A stretch of DNA of 64,000 nucleotides from Casuarius casuarius (lineage: Eukaryota; Chordata; Aves; Casuariiformes; Casuariidae). A program made the position numbers and the translations under genes. The stretch is from assembly GCA_003342895.1 (NCBI GenBank), contig PTFA01000278.1, positions 62,001-126,000 on the forward strand, in the 5' to 3' direction. Below the pieces are notes generated by a model. The model made no database searches. It saw only the letters and a list, made by a program, of their open reading frames with translations, and had not been told where the DNA came from. Shown piece by piece: positions 39,327-49,700 of this stretch (its first letter is position 1; each line of letters opens with the position of its first letter).

Positions 39327-42300
39327 TAGAAACAAAACCTCTATGGTAAATTGTAGATAGGAGGCAATACTTTCAGAAGTAGTTGAGTGACATGCATTCC
39401 TCAGGGTATGTATACATGGTAGAGATCTGTGCACACCATGAGTGTAGAGAAACTGGGACNGACTGGTCCGTGCTCCAGGGCTGTGTTTGGGGACAGCACC
39501 ATGGGAAGGCAGCTGCGGAGACACTCGCAGAGTGGTCCCACGCTGAGAGGGCTTGCCAACCTGAAGCCTGTGAAGTGAGGCACATCTGCCTCATGCTTTG
39601 CTGTGTGGTACACTGCTACTTGTAGTAACGCTTTGAGTTACTTAGACATTGAAAATTATTTTCTTTACACNCATGTTCTGCTTAAGAACATTTTCCATGG
39701 TATACGTTTCCCTAAAGCTTTACCTTCTTATTCAATTTGTTTTCTTGCTGAAATTCAAGATTTTGGTTCCNGTAAAAAAAGATGGAGAACAGGCTTAACA
39801 CACATTTTGGTTAAAATGTGAGCAAAATTCCAGTGAAGCATGTTGAACTCTATAAAACAGAAATAACTTCAGCATTTATTTCCCTGCTCCTTTTGTCAGT
39901 CCAAGGAGGTTCTGCCACAATAACTAGTCAAAGAAATGCTTTTCAAATGAAAGCTGACATATTCTCTGGTCCCCTTTGACATACAAGTGCTCAGTCACCT
40001 TTTGGCTGGGCTTTTTCAAAAATCTCTTCTTCATACGCTTCAGGGGTGGCCAGCAAGCAGACTTTGAGCTATATGCAGCTGATGAGCAGCTCAAGTGAGG
40101 TTCCTGGGCTGGGGCTGTGCAATGGGCTTGGTGACAGCTCTGTAGTGTCACCATGAGGGCTTAGTAAACTGTTGGAGGGAGCAGGGTTTTTGGAGCCTGG
40201 CACCACTGAGTTTGCCTGGGAGTCAGCTGGAGGTCCAGCTCTGTCAGTCAGATGAGNTTACTTCTCACCAATAGCAACTTCAGATCTTATTTTCCTACGT
40301 ATGTCTTATTCATCCAGTAATTTGGATGTATAGAGGTTTTGGCATGTGGATGATCACGTCAGGAATGTGTGTTTTGGGAGAAAGAGGCTTGCAGGAAGCA
40401 AACCTTTCCTCTTGGCTTATCAAGCAGAGGTATTTTAAGAGGAATTATTGGGGTACTTCTATTTTAAAGCTCACATTCATTTGTAGCATCTCTTAGGATA
40501 TCTGGGACTTTTTTAGAGGAGACATGATGCTTAAAGAAGAGAGAAAAGCATGACAACAGAAAAGACATGAGTTACCAGGAAAAAAATGTTCTAAGGAAAA
40601 CTGAAAATTCTGAATTCCTGACATTTCCATTTAAAGGAAGCCCATCTTTTGCCTGAATAAGTGTCAGAGTTTTCAGGCCAACATGATCCCTGTGCATACG
40701 AAAATCAGTATTACACTTCAGTGAGTATTAGGCCATACATGGTATCACGTTTTCCAACTGCATCATTAAGACAACTGGTTTTAGTAACCATACTAGCGAA
40801 TAACAAGGTACTCATCCATATCCTAATATTGCCACATTCAACATCCACAGATTTTTGCCCACAGTTACTAAACTGAGGCCTTGGAAACAGAGGCCCAAAG
40901 TCATTATTTTAGAACAAGACTGCACCAGCCTTCACATTAGCCCTTAGGATAGAGAATCACCANGCTGAATTTCTGTCTGTTCACCCCTACATGAATATAG
41001 TAAAATAAATGGGTCTGGGAACAATCATTGATACCCAGCTGCCGTGGAACAGTCAATTTCTGTACCTCTGCAGCCTCTAAAACAGAGTAGCTGTATGCAG
41101 ACCCCTTCCTGGTAATGCTCCTGCAATGCTCTAAATGCAGAGCATTGCCCAGGAGCAGTGGCGCGTGCCGGTGGGCACAGTCCAGAGCACAGCAGGGACT
41201 TTTCCAGGAGTTTACCATAGTCGATGGTGTTGATGGGCACTGTTCTAACTTACANATGTAGACATAGCCTCAGATTAATTTTAATTTGAACAGGGTAACA
41301 GGGAAATATTGCTGATTATTATTTTTAATGGTTACTTTAGGAGATAATCAAGAGCACACACATTCTTATTGCCCTGAAGAAGACCAGCAGTAACACAACT
41401 TTGCCTTTAAGATGCTTCTGTTTATGCACATCCTCAGACCGGGCATTGTCTAACTGTGAGGACAATACAATTCTTTGTTTTGCATATAAGCAACAACATT
41501 GTGGGGAGGAAATTCTTGTTTCAAAAAGGTTCGTGGATCAAAATGTTGGTTTTAAGGTAAGTAGTGAAATTAAAATTGTGGGAAAACAAAAGTCTTGGCA
41601 TTTCTGCAGACTGATTTTTGTTTACTTCTTCCCACATATATTGACTTTTCCTTCCCTATTTGAACAAAATGTACACATGTAGTTTTCTCTCTGCTAGCTT
41701 GTTTAAATAAGTATTAATTTATTTTCAGGTAAGTTTGGGGGATCACTGTAGTGTGACACACCTAATGAAATNCCACCTTTTAAGGCACAGAAGAAGGCGG
41801 CAACAGTGTAGGACACAAAGCTCCAAGGTAGGACACTCTTGATTTGGCTGGTGTCCGAGCCCTGGAGAGCTGGTCTGATTGCAGTGATTACTGCAAGGTT
41901 GGGATATGAGAAGGTTTTCACCCAAANCTCTATGTTAAGGCTACCTCTTTCCCTCCTGTCTCCTCCCACTCAAGCCTCAAGCTCTCAAAATATAGTTTTG
42001 TCTACCCTGCTGAGAAGCTCTGAATGGCTCTGTCAGCTGCTATCAAGATATAAACTGAATGAAAGACTTTTTGCCACCTGTGGACATAGTCCAACACAGA
42101 TTACCAAAAATATCTATAAACCATGATTTGCATATATCTCATTACACATCTGTAGGTCNAGATTATTCTAACGGTCTAAATAGTGTAAAATGCGTGAAGA
42201 ATTTAGGACAGTCTTTGTTCAACTATCCGAAAGACTTGGGAGCATGATACTCAGCTGTCAAGTCTGAGCACCCTTGTCAGGGTGCTCTATTCATTAGCCC

Positions 42301-43164
42301 TCGTATCTTTTATTTGTTTATTGTCCTCCCAGCCCTGCAGTCCTCACGCTGGTCACAAAATGTCTCTGCTTTAAAGGAAATGAGGAAGATGCTTCCACCC
42401 AAATTGTTCAGTTCAGCACTAATGCGTGCCGTTCCTTGGATCTTTAGCAGTGGCGGACGGATTTTAATCCTGGTCCCTTATTTTATGACCACAAGGATAT
42501 TGTACAGGAAAGCTAGCAAGACCAATGACCATGAATGTGTCCTCGATACTTTTGCTGTCTGCTAAGTTTGGTGCTGCTTGTCTTTGGTGGGCTTGGTCTG
42601 AACATACCCACAGGATAGGCCCTTAAGGGGATTTAGGTGGCAGAGGGGTAGCCTGTGAATCACAACAGGATGAACTGCTAAGAGATCCTCAGACCCACCA
42701 GAGATGATGGAGATGCCTGAGGAGATGCCCAATAGCAAATATGTGAGCATCCAGGCAGGTTTTCTGGTTGAAACCATCACAGATGCTTTTCTAGTTACCT
42801 GAGGAGTTGGAGTGGGATNGGTGGGGTGGGGGAGGGGCTGGAGNNGTCTCTAGAACCCAAATTCTGCCGACAGTGCACATTAGGCACCTGAGCGCTCCCT
42901 AGATCTCATGTCCATGTCCCTGTCACATGTAAAGATTCAGTAGCTCCCTATGGAAGGAATAGAACCATCTAAACTGCTTCCATTTCCGTCATTTTTATAA
43001 TAATTCTGTGCTTGAAAATCTCTCAGCCATGTTTNATAATGTAAGAGGGGGTAATAAACAAAAAAAAAACTGATTTTTTTCACTTTTTACTGGAAATTAT
43101 TAAAGAGCCTTGTCTATTGGCAGCACTGAGCCACACGTAATCTAGGATTTTTATGCTCCAGTAC

Positions 43165-43400
43165 TCACCACGGTGCCTGAGCGCCTCTCNGCCAGCTGCA
43201 GTCGNCTGAGATGCTCTGGGAAGCAGTCTCTAGATTTAAATGTGAGAGNGCAAGTGACAAGGAATTGCCTGTAAGAGGGTCTTTTGTGCTGGGACGCACT
43301 TTCTCAGCCGGCCTGATGCCGCCAGAGTTTATCGGCACTCACGGAATAGCCCACTCATCCCCTTGCATCCGCTGGGGACCTGCCAGGGCAGAGGAAAGCT
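43165..43400. other. Small GC/CpG patch
   Basis: About nine CpGs lie in 230 bp of otherwise AT-rich sequence, including AGCCGGCCTGATGCCGCC. A 78-codon plus-strand frame (43211-43447) contains unknown residues and resembles nothing known. No promoter element can be assigned. Confidence 0.3.
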
Positions 43401-44144
43401 GTAGAGATAATTTGATTGCTCAGGGAAGGTGGTCCTTTCCTTCCTAAAAGAACTCTCTTGTAGTATACAGGTATTTCTATCCTACAGAATGACACATATA
43501 CATTTTGATCTGTGGAAGGGATGCATCCAAGCACCCAACCTAGTACATTTCAATTAATTTTTTTTTTCTCATGATCGTTTTCTGTCAAGTATAACTGCTA
43601 ACAAAAGCTGATGCAACTTCCCATGGATTTCATTATCCATCCACCACCACCTGCCCCTTTTATTTTTGTAATGAGAACAATAGCATTCAGTAGTAAGCAT
43701 CTAAATCCACCTGACAGGAANAGAAATTCTCTTAACAGGAAGGTTTAGCACATCTTAAGGGATTTTTTTTTTGAATTCACCTCTTTGTGTGAGTATCACA
43801 TTTTCGTTTGTTTTTCTTTCTACCTGTTACCTTCAGCTGTTTCAAAAAAAAAAAGTCAGGAAGATGACAGGAGCGCCACAGCTCCCCGCAGTACGTGACT
43901 GTTTAACCTTAAGTCACCTCAGCTGTGAAAACTGTGGATGCAACTTTGAGAAAACATTTTGAATGTGACAGCAAAATTACTTTGTGATATTTATACATTT
44001 TTCATAATGCTGTTCCCAGTAGAACTGATTCCTATATTTCTTACAGCAACGGTATGAAGAAGCAGGCTTTTAAAAGGATGGGATTTTGCTGATGCTGCTT
44101 TTGCTGTGTCTAGCCAGCTAAGCGACTACACCATCNCTTAATGC

Positions 44145-44280
44145 AACACCNTAGNAGCGGCGAGGCTTCAGGAAGCCTCNAGAAGCAAAGGTGCATCTCC
44201 ATGTGCATGGCTGCTCCGGGGGAGGAGGGCATGNGCGTCTGTGCGCGAGGGAGAGCGAGCGCACTAAGGCAGATGGAAAT
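44145..44280. other. Small GC/CpG patch
   Basis: CpG-containing runs (AGCGGCGAGG, GTGCGCGAGGGAGAGCGAGCGC) stand out from AT-rich flanks. The several N positions suggest sequencing difficulty. Minus-strand frames of 90 and 70 codons here carry many unknown residues and no motif. Confidence 0.3.
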
Positions 44281-44669
44281 GGAGTAAGACAGCCAAGCAG
44301 AGGACTTAGACAATGTGCCACAGAGCTCAATAAATCTATACAGTTTCTTTATGCCCTGCAAGGTCATAGATGACGCTGACACTGGTCTCCTAGCAACCCA
44401 CTCTACTAACCTACTTTTGTCCCAATCACTGGAGAATGGGTTTAATGCTCTGAGCTGTGTTTCAACATGTGGAGGAAAGAATCAAATTGATGCTGGGTAA
44501 CTGCTGATGTGCAAAATGCTAAAAAGCATTTTTCTGGTCTGTCTCCCCTCTATATAGGTTGCACACAGAAGGCTTCTTCAATAAAGAACAACCGTACAAC
44601 AGCATAAAATATTTCCACAGAAATACTATTTTCGTTAGGGAACGTAGGCATATAATGCATAAAGTGAAC

Positions 44670-44687
44670 TAATTGTATACGTAATTA
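44670..44687. promoter_or_regulatory. Near-palindromic TAATT...AATTA site
   Basis: TAATTGTATACGTAATTA is an imperfect palindrome with two ATTA/TAAT homeodomain-type cores. A TTATGCAAAC octamer-like site lies shortly downstream (about 44702-44711) and ATGCAT shortly upstream (about 44655). It is a candidate enhancer fragment by motif content only. Confidence 0.2.
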
Positions 44688-46282
44688 TTTAGATAGGAGT
44701 CTTATGCAAACTCCTGAACAGGAGATGCTTTCAATATTAAAAAAAGAAAAAAAAACAGAATGTAGAAAATATAAAATAAAAATGACCCAAATGAAACTTG
44801 TGTTTATTAGGTCATGAATCATGTAATCAATTAGTTAAAAATGCTTAGAAAGCCATAATAATGATAAAAAGTCTACTTTTGGAATACCTATTTTATAGAA
44901 CTTCCTTTGGCATACAGAANAACAAAGCAGAGTTTTTAGACAACAAAAAGCCATAACCATAGTGAACAAACTCTCTTCCGTGGCTTACGAGTAATATACA
45001 TATGGCAGATAGGACACAACTACCTGCACTCAACACAACAATACATTTGCATTTTCTTTGTAATTTATACAAAGTTCTCTTCTAAAACATAGTCAAATGA
45101 TACAGATCATACAAAGCAAATAATTCACTTAATGAGTGAATTCCCCTACTTGGGGAATGCTCCAAAATCTAGCTATAACTAACCATAATTCAGATTTATT
45201 GGGCCATTTTTTATCATTTTGTTTTATTCAGCAAGTGTCCAATCCCTGATAGGCAAAATTCGTGCTGTGCTGGTTACCTGAAGATATTTATGAGAATGAG
45301 CTGAAACTCTTTTCTGTGCTTTGATAATAAGTATTCTCAGCCAATCTGAAGACAGATTTGAAAAAGTACCAAGCACCTATGTTTTACATATAAAGAGTGA
45401 ATATTTTCAGAACATGCATCTTGTGTAAACCCCAACTCTGCTCCACGTTCAGCAGGACTTTGACTTCAGAGAGATGTAGCTATAGNCNATGAGNGTATGC
45501 CATTGANTCCCCATACTCAACAATTGCCATTNGTTGGTGTCTGCAAAAAAATCATGCTAACATTATCCCTATCNACTGCCAGGAAACATCAGTGTCCTGN
45601 CTAATGTATCACTGGATCAGAGTAATACTGGGTATTAGGGTGATCTTCTTGAGGGACTCTACAGAGCTGGGGTTGAGGACTTGAACCGCACTGACACAGC
45701 ACTGTTCTCCCCTACCTTCCCTCTGGCCTACAACGATCTTGGAGATGGGCGAAAATGAGAGGATGCTCTGTCAAATTTGCAGGAATCCTTACTGCTAAAT
45801 ACAGTAATTGCCTAACCTTTGGCTATCACCAATAAGCACACAGAGCAAAGTCGGGGATATAAAGGCTAGGTAGCAAAAGAGTCCCAGATCATAAGCCACA
45901 TGCGGGCTGCTCTGGCTCGTGAGTGAAAAGAATATACCATACAGATTCTCCTAAATTGTTTTGGCTACCAATGGCATTGAGATGCCACAGGAGAAAGTTA
46001 GGGTCACCAGCCTAGTAGCAAGATCTGTTCATAACTGTTTCCCATCTAGGATTTGGAGAGCGAATAACCGTACAGATTGTCACTACAGTAACCCTTTTGT
46101 GGTGGGGTTGATCTTTCTGGATTGCTTTGCCTTAGCAATACAAAATACTCCTTACCTGGGGAAGAATCTGGATCAACATTAAAAAAAAAAATTTTGCATT
46201 TTTTTTTCTCTAAATACCTTTTGTCCTAGTTGTCACTGACATTATTTGAGNTGTATGCTTCCAGTTTACCCATTTGTAACCC

Positions 46283-46535
46283 CAGAATCACTGAACTGTG
46301 TAGACTGGCAGGAATCTCTGGAGTTTTCTGGTCCAACCTCCTACTCAGAGCAGGTCCAATAAAATCCGGCTAGTCAGGGTCTTGTCTGGTCAAGACCCTG
46401 AGTATCTCAGAGGATGGAGATTTCACAGCCTCTGTGAGTGCACAGTCCAGTTTTTGATCACCCTGATGGGTAAAAATTTGTTTCCTTATAATTAAAAGAA
46501 ATTTCCCACATTGCAACTTAATGGAAAAGTCTTAG
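46283..46535 (-). mobile_element. CR1 LINE fragment, 3' end, minus strand
   Basis: Read on the plus strand, the segment is the reverse complement of a CR1 3' end. It has CCAGAATCAC, then TGGTCCAACCTCCT, then CAGAGCAGG, a GGATGGAGATTTCACAGCCTCT segment shortened here, TTTGATCACCCTGATGGGTA and a TTTCCTTATAATTAAAAG stretch. The order and spacing match the CR1 tail over about 250 bp. It is truncated at its 5' end and has diverged, including a run of changes near 46380-46400. The element helps place the window in a bird or other sauropsid. Confidence 0.88.
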
Positions 46536-47435
46536 TTCATGCNGAGGACTGATGAGTCCCACTGCTTTAGAGAATTTGCTGGGAGAGACAGCTACTGTGA
46601 GNGATATATGAGTGAGCACACAAATATCCTCTTGCTTAGAGATAGTGGGAAAATACTGACTGACTAAAATCTGGGCCTGAACTGGGCTGAGTTGTGTTGA
46701 CCAAGGGGTTTCCCAAATAAAGGGAGATTTGAATTAGTTGTAAGTCTGTGTATGTGAGAAAGAAACAGCAAATATTCTACAGAAATGTGCAAAAAAAGCA
46801 AAAACTAAGCCTTAGAGGAACACAGGTCACTGTGAGACCCCGAGAAAAATGAAGAGAGAGGGGTCCTGGGCAAAGCTGTAGTTCAAAACAGCCTTGAAGC
46901 AAACTTCTCCTGATTAATTCTAGAAAATAAGATGNTTTAGACATTCATTGTTATGTAAACAGAACTGTACCAAAAAAGCATCCACTTGCATTCCCAGTCT
47001 CTCCCACATGACTCTGGTAGCCAGCCAGCTCCTTAGGCCTGGAAGGGCTACACTGCACTTCTTCTTCTTTAAGACAGCTTAGTGATGTTAAAATACTTAC
47101 CACAGCTGATAAGTATTTATGTATTATTATATTGCATTATTTCTGTATTTATTATACTGTATTATCTTTGTCTTTCTGTATTATTCCAGCTTCCAAAAGA
47201 CAGGTTTCCAGTACTACGGATGTTTGATTTGGCTTCTTTAGATTTATTTTCAAACAACACAAGTATTTGGACTAANAATATCTGTATATTATCCTTCTAT
47301 ATATTACTGAGTGCACGGAGNAAAAATTGAGATGTGTTTTGAAAACAAAAGGAAAAGACTAAAAGCAAGGAAGTTTCACTTACTTTTAGCTTAGTTACTC
47401 CGTAATTTGGTATCATTGAAGTCCAGCTGAACTCT

Positions 47436-47498
47436 ACAGTATTACAGATATCATTGCAGATATTACAGTATTACAGATATTACAGTATTACAGATCTT
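47436..47498. repeat. 17-bp tandem repeat (ACAGTATTACAGATATT)
   Basis: Units lie at 47436-47452, 47465-47481 and 47482-47498, with a shortened 12-bp unit between the first two. The last two full units differ at one position. Nothing nearby suggests function. Confidence 0.85.
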
Positions 47499-48841
47499 GA
47501 CTATCTTGACCAGCCCCTTTCTACTCTGCTTGAGCCTGGAACTGGGCACAACTGTAAATACATACGCATGAGAAACAGGAAAGTATTCTGAAAAGGACCT
47601 ATAAAGAAGTCTCTTTCTACAGGATCCTTTCACTGCAGGACTGAAGTAATAATTTATACAGTCTATAGTTACCTAAACTCTTTTCCTACCTACAGATTTT
47701 TCAGCACTCATTATGTTCATTAGCATAGACTGGTTTAGTATAAATTGAGTATGGCACTGTGAGTATAATTTTGATTCCAGCTAAACTGAAGCACACGCAG
47801 AGTAACTAATTCATTAGCTCCCACTAGTGTAATTGAGATCATAATCTATGTGTGTTGTAAAAGATATGAATGTTCTCGGATTGCACAGTCAATCCTTACG
47901 TAGGTAATAAGCCATGCACTAGAACTGGAACAACCTTCCTAGAGCAAGCAGTGAAAGAAAACTTTNTNACTNTGCATGCTGTATGCTTACTCCAGGNATG
48001 TTACGTAAAAGATTAGCTGTACTTATATCTGCCGTGCCTTGCCTTTAGATACACNTACTGTAGCTGCTGAAATGAGACAAAGCTGCTACCANCACTTGTA
48101 AAACACTGATACCTCCTTTGATCCTCGGGGAAGACAATAGGTTAATAGNCAGATTTTGCCTTTTCCCAGGCTGAGAAGAGGAAGCCCATTTCCAGTATTT
48201 AAAGGAATTAAGTGGCTGGTGCAAGAGATAAGCAGTCCTTACAAAAGCACTGCCAATTGTTTATTGTGCTTTCTGTAGCTATGAAAGAGATCCTCCTCAG
48301 AAGCGNAGAATAAGAATCCTTTAGGTAGTCTTGGCAACAGCTTGAATTTGTTTCTCACACCTGCTATTACTTTCCTTTTCTCTTTTTATCACCTGAGCTC
48401 TGGTACTTTAGGAAAGCAACACTGTCCATACATCATTTTGCCCATGATAGGATGGATAATTTGGATAAAATAAGAATTCACCTGCATCTGCAACCGTTTT
48501 TAGAAGCCAAACCTTTTCTGTAGAGCTGAGTATCTCTGAAAATGTTCTGCAAATATTGGCTCAAATTAAAACAAACCTTCAGCTGTATTTGCACCTTCTT
48601 ACTTTTTGCTTTCTGCAAATGTTAGAGAAAGCATTTTCTCTGGGAAGACCATCTATGAAGAAAAACTAATTTTAAGTGAATATTAGAGGTATTTTCTTAA
48701 ATTAATTTTTCTCTTAATGAGTGTAAGTGTGATGAACAATGTTCCCAAAAATTTCTATTGAACCTATGTATCACACTTGTGATGATAGTGATTTTCATGC
48801 AAGAATCTCGAAGATGTTGGCAACCAGTAANTAATTTAATG

Positions 48842-48880
48842 CTGTCATATAGTCAACAGTCCCTGTCATATAGTTCAACA
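48842..48880. repeat. Short direct repeat, 17/18 bp
   Basis: CTGTCATATAGTCAACA at 48842-48858 recurs at 48863-48880 with one extra T. The two copies are four bases apart, consistent with a small local duplication. Confidence 0.8.
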
Positions 48881-49024
48881 CCAAGTGAATCCAGGACATG
48901 ATTTAGTCAGACTCTATGAAAACTCTGTGTAAAACAAACCATGTGCCCCTATCTGTGAGGCAAGACCTGGAGTCCACCCTTACAACCATCAGTGCTGAAT
49001 TTCACCTCCCCTGTGGTGGGAAGG

Positions 49025-49029
49025 GATAG
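49025..49029. repeat. Target-site duplication, left copy (GATAG)
   Basis: The five bases directly before the LTR's TGTCGC end are GATAG and match exactly the five bases after its TTGCA end. This is the integrase footprint that fixes the left edge of the element. Confidence 0.85.
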
Positions 49030-49044
49030 TGTCGCGGCCCGAAA

Positions 49045-49066
49045 GGAGTCGTTCAGGACGACCTCC
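49045..49066 (-). other. Hairpin near the LTR 3' end (U5)
   Basis: GTCGT (49048-49052) and ACGAC (49058-49062) form a perfect 5-bp stem with a 5-base loop. The stem extends outward through GGAG and CTCC if one unpaired base is allowed. It lies about 20 bp inside the 3' end of the LTR. Its role, if any, is unknown; it could shape the transcript 3' end or simply reflect local composition. Confidence 0.55.
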
Positions 49067-49148
49067 CTCCCCTGGGGACCAACGACCAAGTTCGTGATGC
49101 CCTTGGACTGAATTCAGGTGAAACGACACCAGCCAACCAGTTTTAAGA

Positions 49149-49154
49149 TTTATT
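49149..49154 (-). terminator. LTR polyadenylation signal AATAAA
   Basis: The plus strand reads TTTATT, which is AATAAA on the LTR sense strand, about 120 bp before its 3' end. Retroviral LTRs place this signal upstream of the R/U5 border. It supports the minus orientation and could still end transcripts that read through on the minus strand. Confidence 0.7.
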
Positions 49155-49414
49155 AATACAAAGATAAGGCATGTGGTCAAACAGGATAATTCAATGGCGA
49201 ATACTGCAACTGGCTAGACAAGTCCCGTGCCACACGTTTCAAACAGATCTTACCAACAAAAGAGAGGGAAAAAGAGAGGAAAGGCGGGGTGGGGAGAGAG
49301 AAAAAGATATCACCACCCGTGGATCCAGCGGCGTCCCGTGGAGTCTCGGCGGTGGGGGGGGCTCCCGTCTGGTGGTGGGGGGGTCGCTTCACCCTGGGTG
49401 TAAGTTTTGGCGAT

Positions 49415-49439
49415 GCGCGTGCAGTAGTTACAACTCGAG
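49415..49439 (-). repeat. LTR internal direct repeat, copy 2
   Basis: This is the second copy of the 25-bp motif at 49517-49541, differing at three positions. On the sense strand it lies downstream of the first copy and upstream of a C-rich stretch. Both copies keep the CTCGAG palindrome and the GTGCAGT core. Confidence 0.75.
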
Positions 49440-49516
49440 CAGGGTCCGACCTTAGGTTCCCGCTGAAAAGCTCGGAGCCAAAATCAAGGCAAATTAAATA
49501 AATAAATTGTAATGGC

Positions 49517-49541
49517 ACGCGTGCAGTGGTTACAGCTCGAG
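49517..49541 (-). repeat. LTR internal direct repeat, copy 1 (U3-proximal)
   Basis: This 25-bp segment matches 49415-49439 at 22 of 25 positions by eye and lies 102 bp from it. Both contain the plus-strand core CGTGCAGT followed by TTACA and CTCGAG. Its place in the 5' half of the LTR, presumably U3, resembles the duplicated enhancer modules common in retroviral U3 regions, but the factor bound is unknown. Confidence 0.75.
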
Positions 49542-49695
49542 TTGGGTGCCTCCGAAGAGGGACCCCGAACAAAGAGATCCCCGGGCAATTACAGCTTTTT
49601 CAAATTAAGTTTCCCACCCCCACGTGGTAGTTCAGACCAATAGTAANTCCCATCTATTTAATAGGTAAACATTATTAAATTTTACCCGAATTGCA

Positions 49696-49700
49696 GATAG
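49696..49700. repeat. Target-site duplication, right copy (GATAG)
   Basis: GATAG follows the terminal CA of the LTR and is identical to the left copy. The two copies define a 666-bp insertion with no extra or missing base. Confidence 0.85.

Larger units (their letters stand above)
35220..46282. other. No supported gene
   Basis: Mostly AT-rich DNA interrupted by small GC patches at 37.7, 43.2 and 44.2 kb and a CT microsatellite. All open frames are 105 codons or shorter and without motifs. A short cysteine-containing stretch at the end of the 63-codon frame 43771-43962 vaguely recalls a zinc knuckle but lacks the full spacing. Confidence 0.55.
46536..49024. other. No supported gene
   Basis: AT-rich unique DNA containing the 17-bp tandem repeat and a small direct duplication. 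Several N positions cluster around 47966-48148. No open frame above 82 codons is present. Confidence 0.55.
49030..49695 (-). mobile_element. Solo LTR of an endogenous retrovirus (ERVL-like by TSD length)
   Basis: A 666-bp GC-rich block stands out sharply from its AT-rich flanks. On the plus strand it starts TGTCGCGG and ends TTGCA, so it has the TG...CA ends of a retroviral LTR, and both sides carry the same 5 bp (GATAG). Orientation is minus: on that strand an AATAAA signal lies about 120 bp before the 3' end, as expected just upstream of U5. No gag, pol or env coding sequence, primer binding site or second LTR is present, so this is a solo LTR left by recombination between the two LTRs of a provirus. 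A 5-bp duplication is typical of ERVL-type insertions, whereas ERVK usually gives 6 and ERV1 gives 4; the family call is therefore inference. The perfect duplication suggests the insertion is not very old. Open frames of up to 131 codons inside it are products of its composition and are not genes. Confidence 0.88.

Noticed and set aside
43845..43962. Possible zinc-finger remnant from a CENCGCNFEKTF-like peptide
   Set aside because: Only one pair of cysteines with the wrong spacing and no histidine pair; too short to support.
47930..47970. CR1-like GAACTGGAACAACCTTCCTAGAG stretch, shortened to GAACTGGAACAACC
   Set aside because: The resemblance to the CR1 CACTGGAACAGG segment lasts about 30 bp and the following sequence does not continue as CR1.
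49177..49572. 131-codon minus-strand frame
   Set aside because: It lies wholly inside the solo LTR, which is noncoding.
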